DNA of 64,000 nucleotides, taken from the NCBI GenBank assembly GCA_039180675.1, contig JBCDDC010000011.1:62001-126000 (forward strand), given 5' to 3'. Shown piece after piece: positions 44,640-53,816 of the stretch; the stretch's first letter is position 1, and each line of letters begins with the position of its first letter. Under the pieces are notes generated by a model that was not told where the DNA came from, did not search any database, and saw only the letters and a program-made list of their open reading frames with translations. The translations under genes and the position numbers were made by a program. This DNA comes from Thermohalobaculum sp039180675 (GTDB lineage: Bacteria > Pseudomonadota > Alphaproteobacteria > Rhodobacterales > Rhodobacteraceae).

Positions 44640-45297
44640 AAACCGCGAACATGCCGCGCTGCCACGGGGCGCGAACCTCCGTGAACCCAGCCTTGGCCAG
44701 CCAGCCCAACTGCGCCTCCAACGGAGCGCATTTGTCATGGCGCATCCGGTCGACGGCGGCAGCGATCATCTGCTCGGTCGCGCCAAGATCGCGAACCTCA
44801 CGGTGCCAGTCTTGCTTGAGCGTAGCCGTCTCCGCGTCGGTTAGCCCCGCGACCTGCTCGGCATTCACGAAAACCCCGCCGGGGTGGAGCGCGTCATGAA
44901 CCCGGGCGTAGGTCACCTGCTTCTCTGCGTCGTCCAGATGGTGGATCGATAGGGCGGAGATCACCACGTCAAACGGGCCTTCGGGCAGCCCCTCGGCGGT
45001 GTCCTTCACCATGATCTCCGGCACAGCCACCCCCATCGAGGTGAACCGCGCCTGCGCCTTTGCCAACATCTCGGGCGCGATGTCGGTCAGAACGAACTCC
45101 GTCTCGGGGAAATGGGCGGAGAGGAGGGCGGAGAAGAGCCCAGTCCCCGCCCCGATATCCAGAACCCGCGCGCCGGGTTCCAGCCTGCCGACCGCCTCTA
45201 TCGCCGCGCCATAGAACGCATCGAAACCCGGCACCAAAAGCCGCCGGCCCTCGTCATAGCTCTCCGCCGCGCGGTCGAAGAGGGCGCCGATGTTCAT
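44602..45297 (-). CDS. Class I SAM-dependent methyltransferase
   Basis: A 231-residue methyltransferase. The SAM loop is VLDIGAGTGLFSALL, strand 2 ends in FVLTDIAPEML, and the motif after strand 4 is VVISALSIHHLDDAEK. It looks like a small-molecule or quinone-type methyltransferase, substrate unknown. The ATG at 45297 overlaps the stop of the SnoaL-like gene (ATGA). The last 38 bases overlap the Trm112-like gene on the other strand. Confidence 0.87.
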   Translation of the reverse strand: MNIGALFDRAAESYDEGRRLLVPGFDAFYGAAIEAVGRLEPGARVLDIGAGTGLFSALLSAHFPETEFVLTDIAPEMLAKAQARFTSMGVAVPEIMVKDTAEGLPEGPFDVVISALSIHHLDDAEKQVTYARVHDALHPGGVFVNAEQVAGLTDAETATLKQDWHREVRDLGATEQMIAAAVDRMRHDKCAPLEAQLGWLAKAGFTEVRAPWQRGMFAVFSGRASGPRRSA

Positions 45298-45701
45298 GTG
45301 CCGGTTGCCGAGGCGACTTTCGCCGTGTCATAGAACTCCCGAAACTCGGCGATCTTGCCGTCGCGCATCGTGAAGAAGTCCGCCTTGGGTGTCTCAAGCT
45401 CCGCACCGTTCTTCTTGTAGCGGAACGCGCAGCGGCCGAGGGCGACGATCTCCTCGCCGTCTTCGAACAACCGGTCGACCGTATAGTGGATCAGCTCCCA
45501 ATCTTTCGTAATGCCCGAGAAATACCGCTCGAAGTCGGCCTTACAGGTGCAGTTCTCGGTGAAATCCAGCCCGTGTGCGCCCTCGGCGATTGACCAGCAC
45601 TGCACATCGTCATGGGCGAGATCGAGCCAACGGTTGACGCTGCCGCCCTTGGTTTCGTGCCAGAGGCGATAGGCCTCGGCGATCTTTTCCTTGTTCGTCA
45701 T
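45294..45701 (-). CDS. SnoaL-like (NTF2-fold) protein
   Basis: A 135-residue protein with an NTF2/SnoaL-like fold: KIAEAYRLWHETKGGSVNRWLDLAHDDV, then the sheet ELIHYTVDRLFEDGEEIVALGRCAFRYKKNG and DFFTMRDGKIAEFREFYDT. These are small pocket proteins, either isomerases, cyclases or binding proteins; the activity is unknown. The start at 45701 (MTNKEK) has GGGAGG upstream. It is translated ahead of the methyltransferase. Confidence 0.83.
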   Translation of the reverse strand: MTNKEKIAEAYRLWHETKGGSVNRWLDLAHDDVQCWSIAEGAHGLDFTENCTCKADFERYFSGITKDWELIHYTVDRLFEDGEEIVALGRCAFRYKKNGAELETPKADFFTMRDGKIAEFREFYDTAKVASATGT

Positions 45702-45758
45702 GAAATGCCCTCCCGTGAAACCTCGCAACGCGAGAGCTTAGCACGGGTGGCGGGCAAA

Positions 45759-46967
45759 TTAGAGTGCCTGGCCTCTCAGGAGCCGCGGCACCTCGCCTGC
45801 GGCACCGATCGCCTCGCGCATGAAGCCGCGCCTTGCTGTGCCCATCGCATCGACCATCCGGAGCCCCGCCTGGCGCACCATCGAAAGCGCACCGTCTTGG
45901 TTGGAGAAGAGCCGGTTGAGCGCATCCATCCCCAGCGCCATTGAGGTCGCATCGAACCGCCGCCATTGCTGGTAGCGCCTGAGAACGCCGAGCTTCCCGA
46001 TATCCTCGCCGATCCGTGCCGCATCGGTCAGAACCTCAGCCAGTGCTGCCACATCGCGCAGGCCCATATTCATGCCCTGACCGGCGATCGGATGCACGCC
46101 ATGCGCGGCATCGCCCACCAGCGCCAGTCGGTCGGCGGCATAGGCTGTTGCGAGAGAGAGGTCCAGCGGATAGGCCCAGCGCTTTCCGATCAGCTCGATC
46201 TGCCCCAGTCGCCCGCCGATCCGGCGCGCGATCTCTTCCACGAATATCTCGTCGGGCAGCGCAGACAGGCGCTCTGCCGTTGCGCGGCGCTCCGACCACA
46301 CCAGGGAGGAACGGTTGCCGTTCAGCGGTAGCACTGCGAAGGGGCCGCCGGGGAAGAAGCTCTGATGCGCGAGCCCGTCATGTGGAAGCTCGTGTGAGAT
46401 CGCGTTGACCAGCCCGGTCTGATCGTAGCGCCAGCCCACATGGTTGATCCCCGCCATCTTGCTGAGGCCCGAACGCCGCCCGTCAGCAGCCACGACCAGA
46501 TCGGCGTGGAGCGCCTGCCCGTCATTCAGCGTAAGGGTGGCGCCATAGGTATCCCGCGCCATTGCGCTGACGCTGAACGGCGCGAGATGAGGGATCTTGC
46601 TCGCTTTCAAAGCATCGAGCAGGGCGCGGCGGAGATATCGATCCTCCAGGATCCAGCCGAACCGGCCCTCATCCAACTCGCGGGGGTCGAAGTGCAAAAG
46701 CGGGCCGGGCGCGGTGCCTTCTGAGACATGGATATCCTCGATAGGCTGGGCCTCGCCCGCCACCTTCTCCCAGATCCCGAGGGTCTCAAGCAGCCGTTGC
46801 GAGCCGAGGGCAATCGCATAGGCCCGGCCGTCGAAATCGGCGGCCTTCCGCGTCTCGGTGGTCTTCGCGTCGATCACGACCGCTTCGATCCCAGCGGTCT
46901 TGAGCGCAAGCGCAAGGGCTGGGCCGATGAGGCCGCCGCCGACAATCGCGATCTGGGTCTTTTCCAT
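45759..46967 (-). CDS. UbiH/UbiF/UbiI-type FAD-dependent hydroxylase
   Basis: A 402-residue aromatic hydroxylase of the ubiquinone-biosynthesis family. It has the FAD dinucleotide loop IAIVGGGLIGPALALALK, the DG motif in DLVVAADGRRSGLS, and the second FAD motif LALVGDAAHGVHPIAGQGMNMGLRD with the UbiH-family signature. It hydroxylates the benzoquinone ring in ubiquinone synthesis; which ring position is not evident. The start at 46967 is the first residue of the FAD strand; longer frames antisense to the amidase gene are rejected. It is divergent from the amidase gene (73 bases). Confidence 0.9.
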   Translation of the reverse strand: MEKTQIAIVGGGLIGPALALALKTAGIEAVVIDAKTTETRKAADFDGRAYAIALGSQRLLETLGIWEKVAGEAQPIEDIHVSEGTAPGPLLHFDPRELDEGRFGWILEDRYLRRALLDALKASKIPHLAPFSVSAMARDTYGATLTLNDGQALHADLVVAADGRRSGLSKMAGINHVGWRYDQTGLVNAISHELPHDGLAHQSFFPGGPFAVLPLNGNRSSLVWSERRATAERLSALPDEIFVEEIARRIGGRLGQIELIGKRWAYPLDLSLATAYAADRLALVGDAAHGVHPIAGQGMNMGLRDVAALAEVLTDAARIGEDIGKLGVLRRYQQWRRFDATSMALGMDALNRLFSNQDGALSMVRQAGLRMVDAMGTARRGFMREAIGAAGEVPRLLRGQAL

Positions 46968-47039
46968 GGGCTTTACTATTGGCTCCGCCTCGCCGAATGT
47001 CCAACGCCCAACATGCGACCAATCGGCGGGGAGAGATCC

Positions 47040-48374
47040 ATGGAAAACTGGCAGCAGGCAAGCGCAGCGGATCTCGGCCGCGCAATCGGTGATGGCACGC
47101 TCGACCCGCGCGATCTGGCGGAGCGGTTCATCGAGGCGATCGGGACCCACCCCGACAGTGGCCTGATCTATGCGCGCACCACGCCTGCCCGCGCGCGGAT
47201 CGAGGCCGAGGCCGCCCATGCCCGCCAGCAATCGGGCAGCCGCGTAGGGCCGCTGGACGGCGTACCGATTTCCTGGAAGGACAATTTTGACACGGCTGGG
47301 GTGGCGACCGAGGCCGGGTCGCGGCTGATCGCGGGCCGGGTGCCGACACGCGACGCGCCGGCGCTGACCCATGCGACACAGGCCGGGCTGATCTGTCTGG
47401 GCAAGACGCATCTGACCGAGCTTGCCTTCTCCGGTCTCGGGCTGAACCCGATGACCGCTACACCGCCGAACCGGTTCGACCGGCGCCGAGTGCCAGGCGG
47501 GTCGTCCTCTGGCGCGGCGGTCTCCACCACCTCGGGCCTGGCGGCGGCCGGGATCGGTTCGGACACCGGCGGGTCGGTCCGGATCCCAGCGGTCTGGAAC
47601 GGGTTGGTTGGGCTGAAGACCACGTTAGGGGCTGTCTCCGGCGAGGGGGTCATCCCCCTCTCAATCAGCTTCGACACCCCGGGTCCTCTGACCAAAACCG
47701 TCGAGGACGCGGCGCTCCTGTTCGATGCCATGACCGGCCGGACCCGGCCCGTCGCCGAGGCGGAGAAGCCCGCGCGGCTGGTCATTCCAGAGACCCTGGT
47801 GATGAACGACCTCGATGCGGAGGTGGCCGAGGGTTTCGACGCGGCGATGGGTCTGCTCTCAGACGCCGGGATCGACATCACCCGCGCGCCTGTGCCCGAA
47901 CTTCAGGAGAGCGCCGACGTGCTCTCCAGCCATGGCGGTGTGATTGTCACCGAGGCCTGGCGCGAATGGGGCGAGACCATCGAGGCTCAACCCGACACCA
48001 TGTTCCAGCAAGTCGAAAATCGGTTCCGGGGCGGTGCGAGCTACAGCGATGAGGATGAGGCGCATGCCCGCCAGGTGCAGGCCCGCTTGCACGAGGCGAT
48101 CAGTGCGCGGATCGCCGAGGGTGGCATGCTGATCATGCCGACCAGCCCGATCCTGCCGCCCTTCATCTCGCGGCTGCTTGGCGACAACGACTATTACACC
48201 GTCAGAAACCTGCTCGCGCTTCGGAACACGCGGCAGGCCAACCTGCTGGGTCTTTCATCGATCACCTTGCCGACGCAGACACCTATGGTCGGCGTTATGC
48301 TCTTTGCAGGTGCCAACGAAGAAGACCGGTTGATTGCCGCTGGTCGGGCGCTGGAGCCAATCCTGAAAAGCTGA
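47040..48374 (+). CDS. Amidase signature family enzyme
   Basis: A 444-residue amidase-signature enzyme. The Ser-cisSer-Lys triad is visible: K80 in SWKDNFDTAG, the cis-Ser near 155-156 in PGGSSSGAAV and the nucleophile in GSDTGGSVRIPA (about 176-187). The domain starts SAADLGRAIGDGTLDPRDLAERFIEAI. It hydrolyses an amide, possibly an aliphatic or aryl amide. It is not GatA, because length and context differ. The ATG at 47040 has GGGGAGAG upstream; in-frame upstream sequence is antisense to the UbiH gene. Confidence 0.88.
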   Translation: MENWQQASAADLGRAIGDGTLDPRDLAERFIEAIGTHPDSGLIYARTTPARARIEAEAAHARQQSGSRVGPLDGVPISWKDNFDTAGVATEAGSRLIAGRVPTRDAPALTHATQAGLICLGKTHLTELAFSGLGLNPMTATPPNRFDRRRVPGGSSSGAAVSTTSGLAAAGIGSDTGGSVRIPAVWNGLVGLKTTLGAVSGEGVIPLSISFDTPGPLTKTVEDAALLFDAMTGRTRPVAEAEKPARLVIPETLVMNDLDAEVAEGFDAAMGLLSDAGIDITRAPVPELQESADVLSSHGGVIVTEAWREWGETIEAQPDTMFQQVENRFRGGASYSDEDEAHARQVQARLHEAISARIAEGGMLIMPTSPILPPFISRLLGDNDYYTVRNLLALRNTRQANLLGLSSITLPTQTPMVGVMLFAGANEEDRLIAAGRALEPILKS

Positions 48375-48468
48375 CTGCACTCACTGCTTCGTGAGATGGT
48401 GATTGACCGGAGTGGCGTAGCTTCTGCTGATCACCATAGAAGAATCTCGCAGCGGAAGGGAACGATCG

Positions 48469-49059
48469 ATGCACAACTTCCTGAAAACGGCATTCGCGGC
48501 GGCTTGCCTTACCGGGGCAGTGGCGACAGCGGCAACAGCCGCCGATGTCTACGATCTCGATCAGGGCCATACGGAGGTGATCTTCGGGTGGAGCCATGCC
48601 GGTGTTTCCATGCAGCATGGCGAGTTCGAGAAGACCGAGGGCGTGCTGACCGTCGACCCGAACGACATCTCAAAAACCAAAGTTGAAGTGACGATTGACG
48701 CCACCAGCGTGTCGACCGGGGTCGAGCCGCTCGATACGCATCTGAAAAGCTCAGATTTCCTCGAGGTCGAGACGTACCCAACCATCACCTTTGTCAGCAC
48801 TGGGGTGACGAAGACGGGCGAGACGACAGTCGAAATCACTGGCGATCTGACGCTGCATGGGGTCACGAAACCGGTGACGCTGGCAGCCGAGTTGACCCAT
48901 CAGGGACCGCATCCGGTGGGCAAGTTTCTCGATTACTACAAGGGTGAATGGATGGCTTTCGCTGCCTCCACCGAGATCGATCACATGGCGTGGGGCGTCG
49001 GCAATTTCTCGACCGGCCCGATTTCGATCGAAATCAATACTGAGATGAAAAAGCGCTGA
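48469..49059 (+). CDS. YceI family periplasmic protein
   Basis: A 196-residue secreted lipocalin-like YceI protein. The signal peptide (residues 1-24, ending AATAA) is followed by YDLDQGHTEVIFGWSHAGVSMQHG, FEKTEGVLTVDPND, VEPLDTHLKSSDFLEVETYPTITFVS and LTLHGVTKPVTLAAELTHQG, all canonical. It probably carries an isoprenoid or similar lipid. It is better conserved than the other YceI protein at 21249-21827. It converges on the YHS gene with only 3 bases between stops. Confidence 0.92.
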   Translation: MHNFLKTAFAAACLTGAVATAATAADVYDLDQGHTEVIFGWSHAGVSMQHGEFEKTEGVLTVDPNDISKTKVEVTIDATSVSTGVEPLDTHLKSSDFLEVETYPTITFVSTGVTKTGETTVEITGDLTLHGVTKPVTLAAELTHQGPHPVGKFLDYYKGEWMAFAASTEIDHMAWGVGNFSTGPISIEINTEMKKR

Positions 49060-49062
49060 CGT

Positions 49063-49527
49063 TCAGTTCGCCAGGATCAGGGCATCGGGCCAGTTCTTGT
49101 TGCCCTTGGTAATGAACAGCGCCTGCTTCTCGAGCCACTGCTTATGCACGTTCATGTTGAGATTCAGGTAGAGCTTGTTGTCGACGATCCGGTAGATCTC
49201 GGGATTGATCGCAACCGGCCGCCCCTCGCCCTGAGCGATCGCCCAGGCGCAGTAGCCGCCGTATTGCGGGGCGAATTTCTCAGGATCGGCGGCGAACATG
49301 TCTCGGTGCTCAGCGCTCGCGAATAGCCATTTCGCACCCTTCCATTCGACCGCATGCGCCTCGCTGCCCTTTATCGGCGCCGCGCCTGTGAAGTAGGAGA
49401 CGACGTCATAGCCCTTCAGCGCATGCCCCTTCACGTCGGTAAAAATCTCGGGCTCGCGCAGCTCGCCTGCAAGGGCCGGGTTTGCGGCAGCGAGGGTGAT
49501 CATGACGGCTGCGATCAGGCGGATCAT
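49063..49527 (-). CDS. Secreted YHS-domain protein
   Basis: A 154-residue exported protein with a signal peptide (ending NPALA) and a YHS domain (about residues 36-85: KGYDVVSYFTGAAPIKGSEAHAVEWKGAKWLFAS read in parts, then HRDMFAADPEKFAPQYGGYCAWAIAQG). YHS domains are linked to metal binding; PQYGGYCAWA is the typical core. It lies about 43 bases downstream of hisH on the same strand but is not a histidine-pathway gene. Confidence 0.88.
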   Translation of the reverse strand: MIRLIAAVMITLAAANPALAGELREPEIFTDVKGHALKGYDVVSYFTGAAPIKGSEAHAVEWKGAKWLFASAEHRDMFAADPEKFAPQYGGYCAWAIAQGEGRPVAINPEIYRIVDNKLYLNLNMNVHKQWLEKQALFITKGNKNWPDALILAN

Positions 49528-49570
49528 CCGGTCTCTCCTCTCGTTCGATTTCGCGTCTCAGAGTGTTGAA

Positions 49571-50197
49571 TTATGGCTGCCAGGTCAAGAAGTTGGCGAT
49601 CAGGCGAAGGCCGACCTCCTGCGATTTCTCGGGGTGAAACTGGGTCCCGGCCATATTGTCGCGTGCCACCACGGCAGTCACCTCCTCGCCATGCCGCGTG
49701 AGGGCGACACGATGCGCCGGGTCACTGACGCGAAGATGGTAGGAGTGCACGAAATAGGCATGCGCGCCAGCGCCTATCCCGTCGAACAGCGCGTGATCGG
49801 CCAGGTTAAGCTCGTTCCAGCCCATATGCGGGATCTTGAGCGTCTGGTCCTCGGGCTCGAGCCGGACGACATCGCCGGGGATCCAATCGAAGCCAGGCGT
49901 CTCGCCATGCTCGAGGCCGCGGGTCGCCATCAGCTGCATGCCGACGCAAATGCCGAGGAACGGATGACCGGCCTGAACCCGCCATTCTATCGCCTCGAAC
50001 ATCCCATCCACGGCAAAGAGGCCGCGGTAGCAATCGGCATAGGCGCCGACGCCGGGCAGGACGACGCGATCCGCCTTCGCCACCACCTCCGGGTCGGCGG
50101 TGACTAGGATATCGCTCTCCCGCCCGGCCATCCTCTGAAACGACTTCTGGGCCGAACGCAGATTGCCTGACCCGTAATCGATGATCGCGACCGTCAC
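49571..50197 (-). CDS. hisH: Imidazole glycerol phosphate synthase glutaminase subunit
   Basis: Glutamine amidotransferase subunit of imidazole glycerol phosphate synthase, which makes ammonia for HisF in histidine biosynthesis. The 208-residue protein has the class I triad: C84 in GICVGMQ, H188 and E190 in QFHPEKSQ. The start is a GTG at 50197 overlapping the hisB stop (GTGA), giving the normal N-terminus TVAIIDYGSGNLRS. hisA and hisF do not follow here; the next gene is the YHS protein. Confidence 0.94.
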   Translation of the reverse strand: MTVAIIDYGSGNLRSAQKSFQRMAGRESDILVTADPEVVAKADRVVLPGVGAYADCYRGLFAVDGMFEAIEWRVQAGHPFLGICVGMQLMATRGLEHGETPGFDWIPGDVVRLEPEDQTLKIPHMGWNELNLADHALFDGIGAGAHAYFVHSYHLRVSDPAHRVALTRHGEEVTAVVARDNMAGTQFHPEKSQEVGLRLIANFLTWQP

Positions 50198-50781
50198 AGG
50201 GTGCCTTTGGTGGATGGGATCGCATCCGCCTTGCGCGGGTCCGGCTCGACAGCGGCACGCAGCGCCTGAGCGACCGATTTGAAGCTTGCCTCGGCGATAT
50301 GGTGCGAATTGACGCCATAGAGCGCCCCGACATGCAGCGTGATGCCACCATTCATCGCAAGCGCGGTAAAGAATTCGCGAACAAGCTCGGTGTCGAATGT
50401 GCCGATCTTCGGTGCGGTAAACGCCACATTCCAGACCAGGAACGGACGGCCGGAGAGATCCAGAGCGCAGCGCACCAGCGTCTCGTCCATTGGCAAAAGA
50501 CACGATCCGTACCGCCGGATTCCACGCTTGTCGCCCAGCGCCTCCGCCAGCGCCTTGCCGAGCGAAATGCCAACATCTTCAACGGTGTGGTGGTCGTCTA
50601 TATGCGTATCGCCCGTCGCCCGCACGTGCAGATCGATCAGTGAATGTCGGGCCAGTTGATCCAGCATGTGATCGAAGAACCCGACCCCGGTCTGGTTGTC
50701 GTACGAACCGGTTCCGTCGAGATCGACGTTCACTAAGATTTCCGTCTCGGCGGTTTTGCGGGTGATCGTTGCCTTGCGCAT
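50194..50781 (-). CDS. hisB: Imidazoleglycerol-phosphate dehydratase
   Basis: Dehydrates imidazole glycerol phosphate to imidazole acetol phosphate in histidine synthesis. The 195-residue mono-functional enzyme has the metal-binding clusters FFDHMLDQLARHS, DTHIDDHHTVEDVGI and ALYGVNSHHIAEASFKS. The ATG at 50781 is the family start; an in-frame upstream extension is rejected. It is translationally coupled to hisH and divergent from hslV, with about 106 bases between starts. Confidence 0.95.
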   Translation of the reverse strand: MRKATITRKTAETEILVNVDLDGTGSYDNQTGVGFFDHMLDQLARHSLIDLHVRATGDTHIDDHHTVEDVGISLGKALAEALGDKRGIRRYGSCLLPMDETLVRCALDLSGRPFLVWNVAFTAPKIGTFDTELVREFFTALAMNGGITLHVGALYGVNSHHIAEASFKSVAQALRAAVEPDPRKADAIPSTKGTL

Positions 50782-50887
50782 TGCGGCGTCCTTTCCTTGC
50801 GCGGCCTCTCTACACGCGGTGCCTGCCGGTAGCAATCGGCTGCATTCTCGCTATATTTTCGCCTTGCTTGCAGGTGAGGACTTCGAG

Positions 50888-51445
50888 ATGGCAGAAGACG
50901 GCGTTTCCCGTTGGCATGGAACGACGATCGTTGCGGTGAAACGCGACGGCAAGGTTGCTGTTGCAGGCGACGGACAGGTGAGTCTCGGCAACACTGTGAT
51001 TAAGGGCAACGCGCGCAAGGTGCGGCGGATCTCGCCCGGCGGGCATGATGTGGTGGTCGGCTTTGCGGGCGCGACGGCGGATGCATTCACCCTCCTCGAA
51101 CGCCTCGAGAAGAAGCTTGAGGCAGCCCCGGGTCAGTTGATGCGGGCAGCGGTGGAACTCGCGAAGGACTGGCGTACAGACAAGTATCTCCGGAATCTGG
51201 AGGCTATGCTGATTGTCACAGACGGCGAGACGCTGCTGGTGATAACCGGCGTTGGCGATGTGTTGGAGCCCGACGGCGGCGTGACTGCGATCGGCTCCGG
51301 CGGCAACTTCGCGCTCGCTGCGGCAAAGGGGCTGATGGAAGGCGAGGGCGATGCTGAACAGATCGCGCGCAAGGCGCTCGATATCGCGGCGGAGATTTGT
51401 GTGTTCACCAACGGCAATGCGATTGTGGAAGTGATTGGCGGATAG
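50888..51445 (+). CDS. hslV: ATP-dependent protease subunit HslV
   Basis: Proteolytic (N-terminal-nucleophile) subunit of the HslVU protease. The 185-residue precursor is expected to be cleaved before the catalytic threonine in WHGTTIVAVKRDG (T12), which leaves a longer pro-segment than in E. coli. GDGQVSLGNTVIKGNARKVRRI and GFAGATADAFTLLERLE are typical. The ATG at 50888 is used. hslU follows, but a membrane protein gene lies between them. Confidence 0.94.
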   Translation: MAEDGVSRWHGTTIVAVKRDGKVAVAGDGQVSLGNTVIKGNARKVRRISPGGHDVVVGFAGATADAFTLLERLEKKLEAAPGQLMRAAVELAKDWRTDKYLRNLEAMLIVTDGETLLVITGVGDVLEPDGGVTAIGSGGNFALAAAKGLMEGEGDAEQIARKALDIAAEICVFTNGNAIVEVIGG

Positions 51446-51448
51446 CGT

Positions 51449-52552
51449 ATGACCCATGCCCCGATGATGATCGATCCATCAGGCCGCCCGCTGAAACGCC
51501 CGGGTTTCGAGGCGATTTTTGCCATAGGTCTCCTGTTTGTCTGGACCATCGTGATGGGCGGGGTCTTCTCGATGATGGGCCGCGGACCGGAGATGGCGGA
51601 AGCCGTCGCCTGGCCGATGTTCGCGCTGATGGCACTCACCTGCTTCTGTTGGTGGTTCTGCGAGATCGTGGTTGGCCGCTGGCGGCTGATCTGGCCGGGC
51701 TCGGCGCTCGGGATTGTGGGTCCATTGTCGCTCGGCTTCGCGCTGGCACTTTCGACGCCTGAGCTGCGTGGAGGGCCGTTCCTGCCGCGCCTTTCGATCA
51801 TTTCCATGGTCGCGGGGATGGGTATGATCCCGTTCCTCTTCCGTTTCAAACTGCCGGGGCTGGTCTCACCGATCATCACCTTCTCGCTCGTCGGCCTGTT
51901 CCTCGAGCTCTATGGAGCGGATCAGAATCGTCTCATGGCAGTCGAGGGGTTCTCGCCGCGCGGGATCGTTGCCGCTCTCCTGAACGAGCCGCATTTCGTG
52001 GTGATCTTCGGGGTGTTGGGGCTCTTTGCCGCCGTCATGGCGCGGCGGCTGGATATGGACCTGCGCAAGGGCAATTTCGGGCTCGCGGCGGCGCGGCCGC
52101 TGCATTTGATCGGTGTCGGCGTCACCGCCTTGGTCAGCGGGCGTCTGATTGGGATGCTGCCTGGCCCGCTTGATCTGATCGGGCTCACCATCCTGGCCGT
52201 TGGAGTTGTGCTCTGGACCCTGCGCATCAACCGCATGGCGGTTGGCACGGCGGCGCATCTGGCGATGACCAAGCCGCTGGTCTATGCGATCACGGTGCCG
52301 ATGGGTGTCAACCTCGATATCTATGATTGGTCGATCCTTATCACCGCGATCGTCGTCATCTGGCTTGCAGCGTGGCCCTTTATGCATAAATGGTCGGCGA
52401 ACATCGGCTGGACCCTCGGCCCCGGTGGCACGATCCCCCCTGATGACCGCGAAGGTTGGATCTGGCGCTACTGGCCGTATGCCGGGATGTCCATTTATGA
52501 GAAGGACGCAGATGACCAACCTGACGCCGCGCGAGATCGTATCGGAGCTTGA
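51449..52552 (+). CDS. Polytopic membrane protein between hslV and hslU
   Basis: A 367-residue integral membrane protein with about nine hydrophobic segments (for example AIFAIGLLFVWTIVMGGVF, WPMFALMALTCFCWWFCEIVV and SIISMVAGMGMIPFLF). No family is recognised. It starts 4 bases after hslV, and its last 41 bases overlap the start of hslU in another frame, so it is embedded in the hsl operon. It may be a roseobacter-specific insertion; a link to proteolysis is not shown. Confidence 0.82.
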   Translation: MTHAPMMIDPSGRPLKRPGFEAIFAIGLLFVWTIVMGGVFSMMGRGPEMAEAVAWPMFALMALTCFCWWFCEIVVGRWRLIWPGSALGIVGPLSLGFALALSTPELRGGPFLPRLSIISMVAGMGMIPFLFRFKLPGLVSPIITFSLVGLFLELYGADQNRLMAVEGFSPRGIVAALLNEPHFVVIFGVLGLFAAVMARRLDMDLRKGNFGLAAARPLHLIGVGVTALVSGRLIGMLPGPLDLIGLTILAVGVVLWTLRINRMAVGTAAHLAMTKPLVYAITVPMGVNLDIYDWSILITAIVVIWLAAWPFMHKWSANIGWTLGPGGTIPPDDREGWIWRYWPYAGMSIYEKDADDQPDAARDRIGA

Positions 52553-53816
52553 CCGCTTTATCATCGGACAGGCCGATGCCAAGAAGGCCGTGGCGGTCGC
52601 GCTGCGCAACCGCTGGCGCCGACAGCGCCTGGAAGGCGATATAAAACAAGAGGTTAGCCCGAAGAACATCCTGATGATCGGGCCGACCGGCGTGGGCAAA
52701 ACCGAAATCTCCCGCCGCCTCGCCAAACTCGCAAATGCACCTTTTCTGAAGGTAGAGGCCACCAAGTTCACAGAAGTTGGATATGTCGGCCGCGATGTCG
52801 ACCAGATCGTGCGAGATCTGGTGGAGGCCGCCATCGTCATGACCCGCGACACCTGGCGCGAGGAGAAAAAGGCCGCCGCTCACACCGCCGCCGAGGACCG
52901 GGTGCTGGCCGCCCTGGTCGGCCAGAACGCCTCGGAGACCACGAAGAACGCGTTCCGCAAGAAGCTGCGCGACGGGCTGCTCGACGACACGGAGGTGGAG
53001 ATCGAGATCGCCGACACCTCCAACCCCATGGCCATGCTGGACATGCCGGGGCTGCAGGGCCAGGCGGGCATGGCGAATCTGGGCGATCTGTTCGGCAAGG
53101 CGTTCTCGGGCCGCACCAAACGCAAGAAGATGAGCGTGGCCGACAGCTATCAGGTCCTGATCGACGAGGAGGCCGACAAGCTGCTGGATCAGGAGGAGAT
53201 CACGCGCGCCGCCGTCGAGGCGGTGGAGGGCAACGGCATCGTCTTCCTCGACGAGATCGACAAGGTCTGTGCGCGGCAGGAGGCGCGCGGCGCCGATGTC
53301 TCGCGCGAAGGGGTGCAGCGCGACCTGCTGCCCCTGATCGAGGGCACGACGGTCGCCACCAAGCACGGCGCGATAAAGACCGACCATATCCTGTTCATCG
53401 CCTCCGGCGCCTTCCATATCGCCAAACCCAGCGACCTGTTGCCGGAGTTGCAGGGCCGCCTGCCGATCCGGGTGGAACTGCGCGCGCTGACCGAGGCGGA
53501 CTTCATCCGCATCCTGACCGAGACGGATAATTCGCTTACGAAACAATACATTGCCATGATGGCGACCGAGGGCGTGACGGTGGAATTCTCGGACGACGGG
53601 GTCGCGGCGCTGGCCAAGATCGCGGCCGAAGTGAACGCCCAGGTCGAGAATATCGGGGCCCGCAGGCTCTATACCGTCATGGAAAAGGTCTTCGAGGAAC
53701 TGAGCTTCACGGCGCCGGACCGCGAGGGCGAGACGGTGAAGATCGACGCCGCCACGGTCGAAGCCTCACTGGGCGATCTGGCGAAGGCGGTGGATGTGTC
53801 GAGGTATGTTCTTTGA
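52512..53816 (+). CDS. hslU: ATP-dependent protease ATPase subunit HslU
   Basis: AAA+ unfoldase of the HslVU protease, 434 residues. Walker A GPTGVGKT is at 57-64, the pore loop GYVGRD follows, Walker B is GIVFLDEIDKVC and the sensor/C-terminal region has QVENIGARRLYTVMEKVFEELSF. The C-terminal SRYVL engages HslV. The ATG at 52512 lies inside the 3' end of the membrane protein gene. Its stop overlaps a TTG that opens the AT-rich gene downstream. Confidence 0.95.
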   Translation: MTNLTPREIVSELDRFIIGQADAKKAVAVALRNRWRRQRLEGDIKQEVSPKNILMIGPTGVGKTEISRRLAKLANAPFLKVEATKFTEVGYVGRDVDQIVRDLVEAAIVMTRDTWREEKKAAAHTAAEDRVLAALVGQNASETTKNAFRKKLRDGLLDDTEVEIEIADTSNPMAMLDMPGLQGQAGMANLGDLFGKAFSGRTKRKKMSVADSYQVLIDEEADKLLDQEEITRAAVEAVEGNGIVFLDEIDKVCARQEARGADVSREGVQRDLLPLIEGTTVATKHGAIKTDHILFIASGAFHIAKPSDLLPELQGRLPIRVELRALTEADFIRILTETDNSLTKQYIAMMATEGVTVEFSDDGVAALAKIAAEVNAQVENIGARRLYTVMEKVFEELSFTAPDREGETVKIDAATVEASLGDLAKAVDVSRYVL

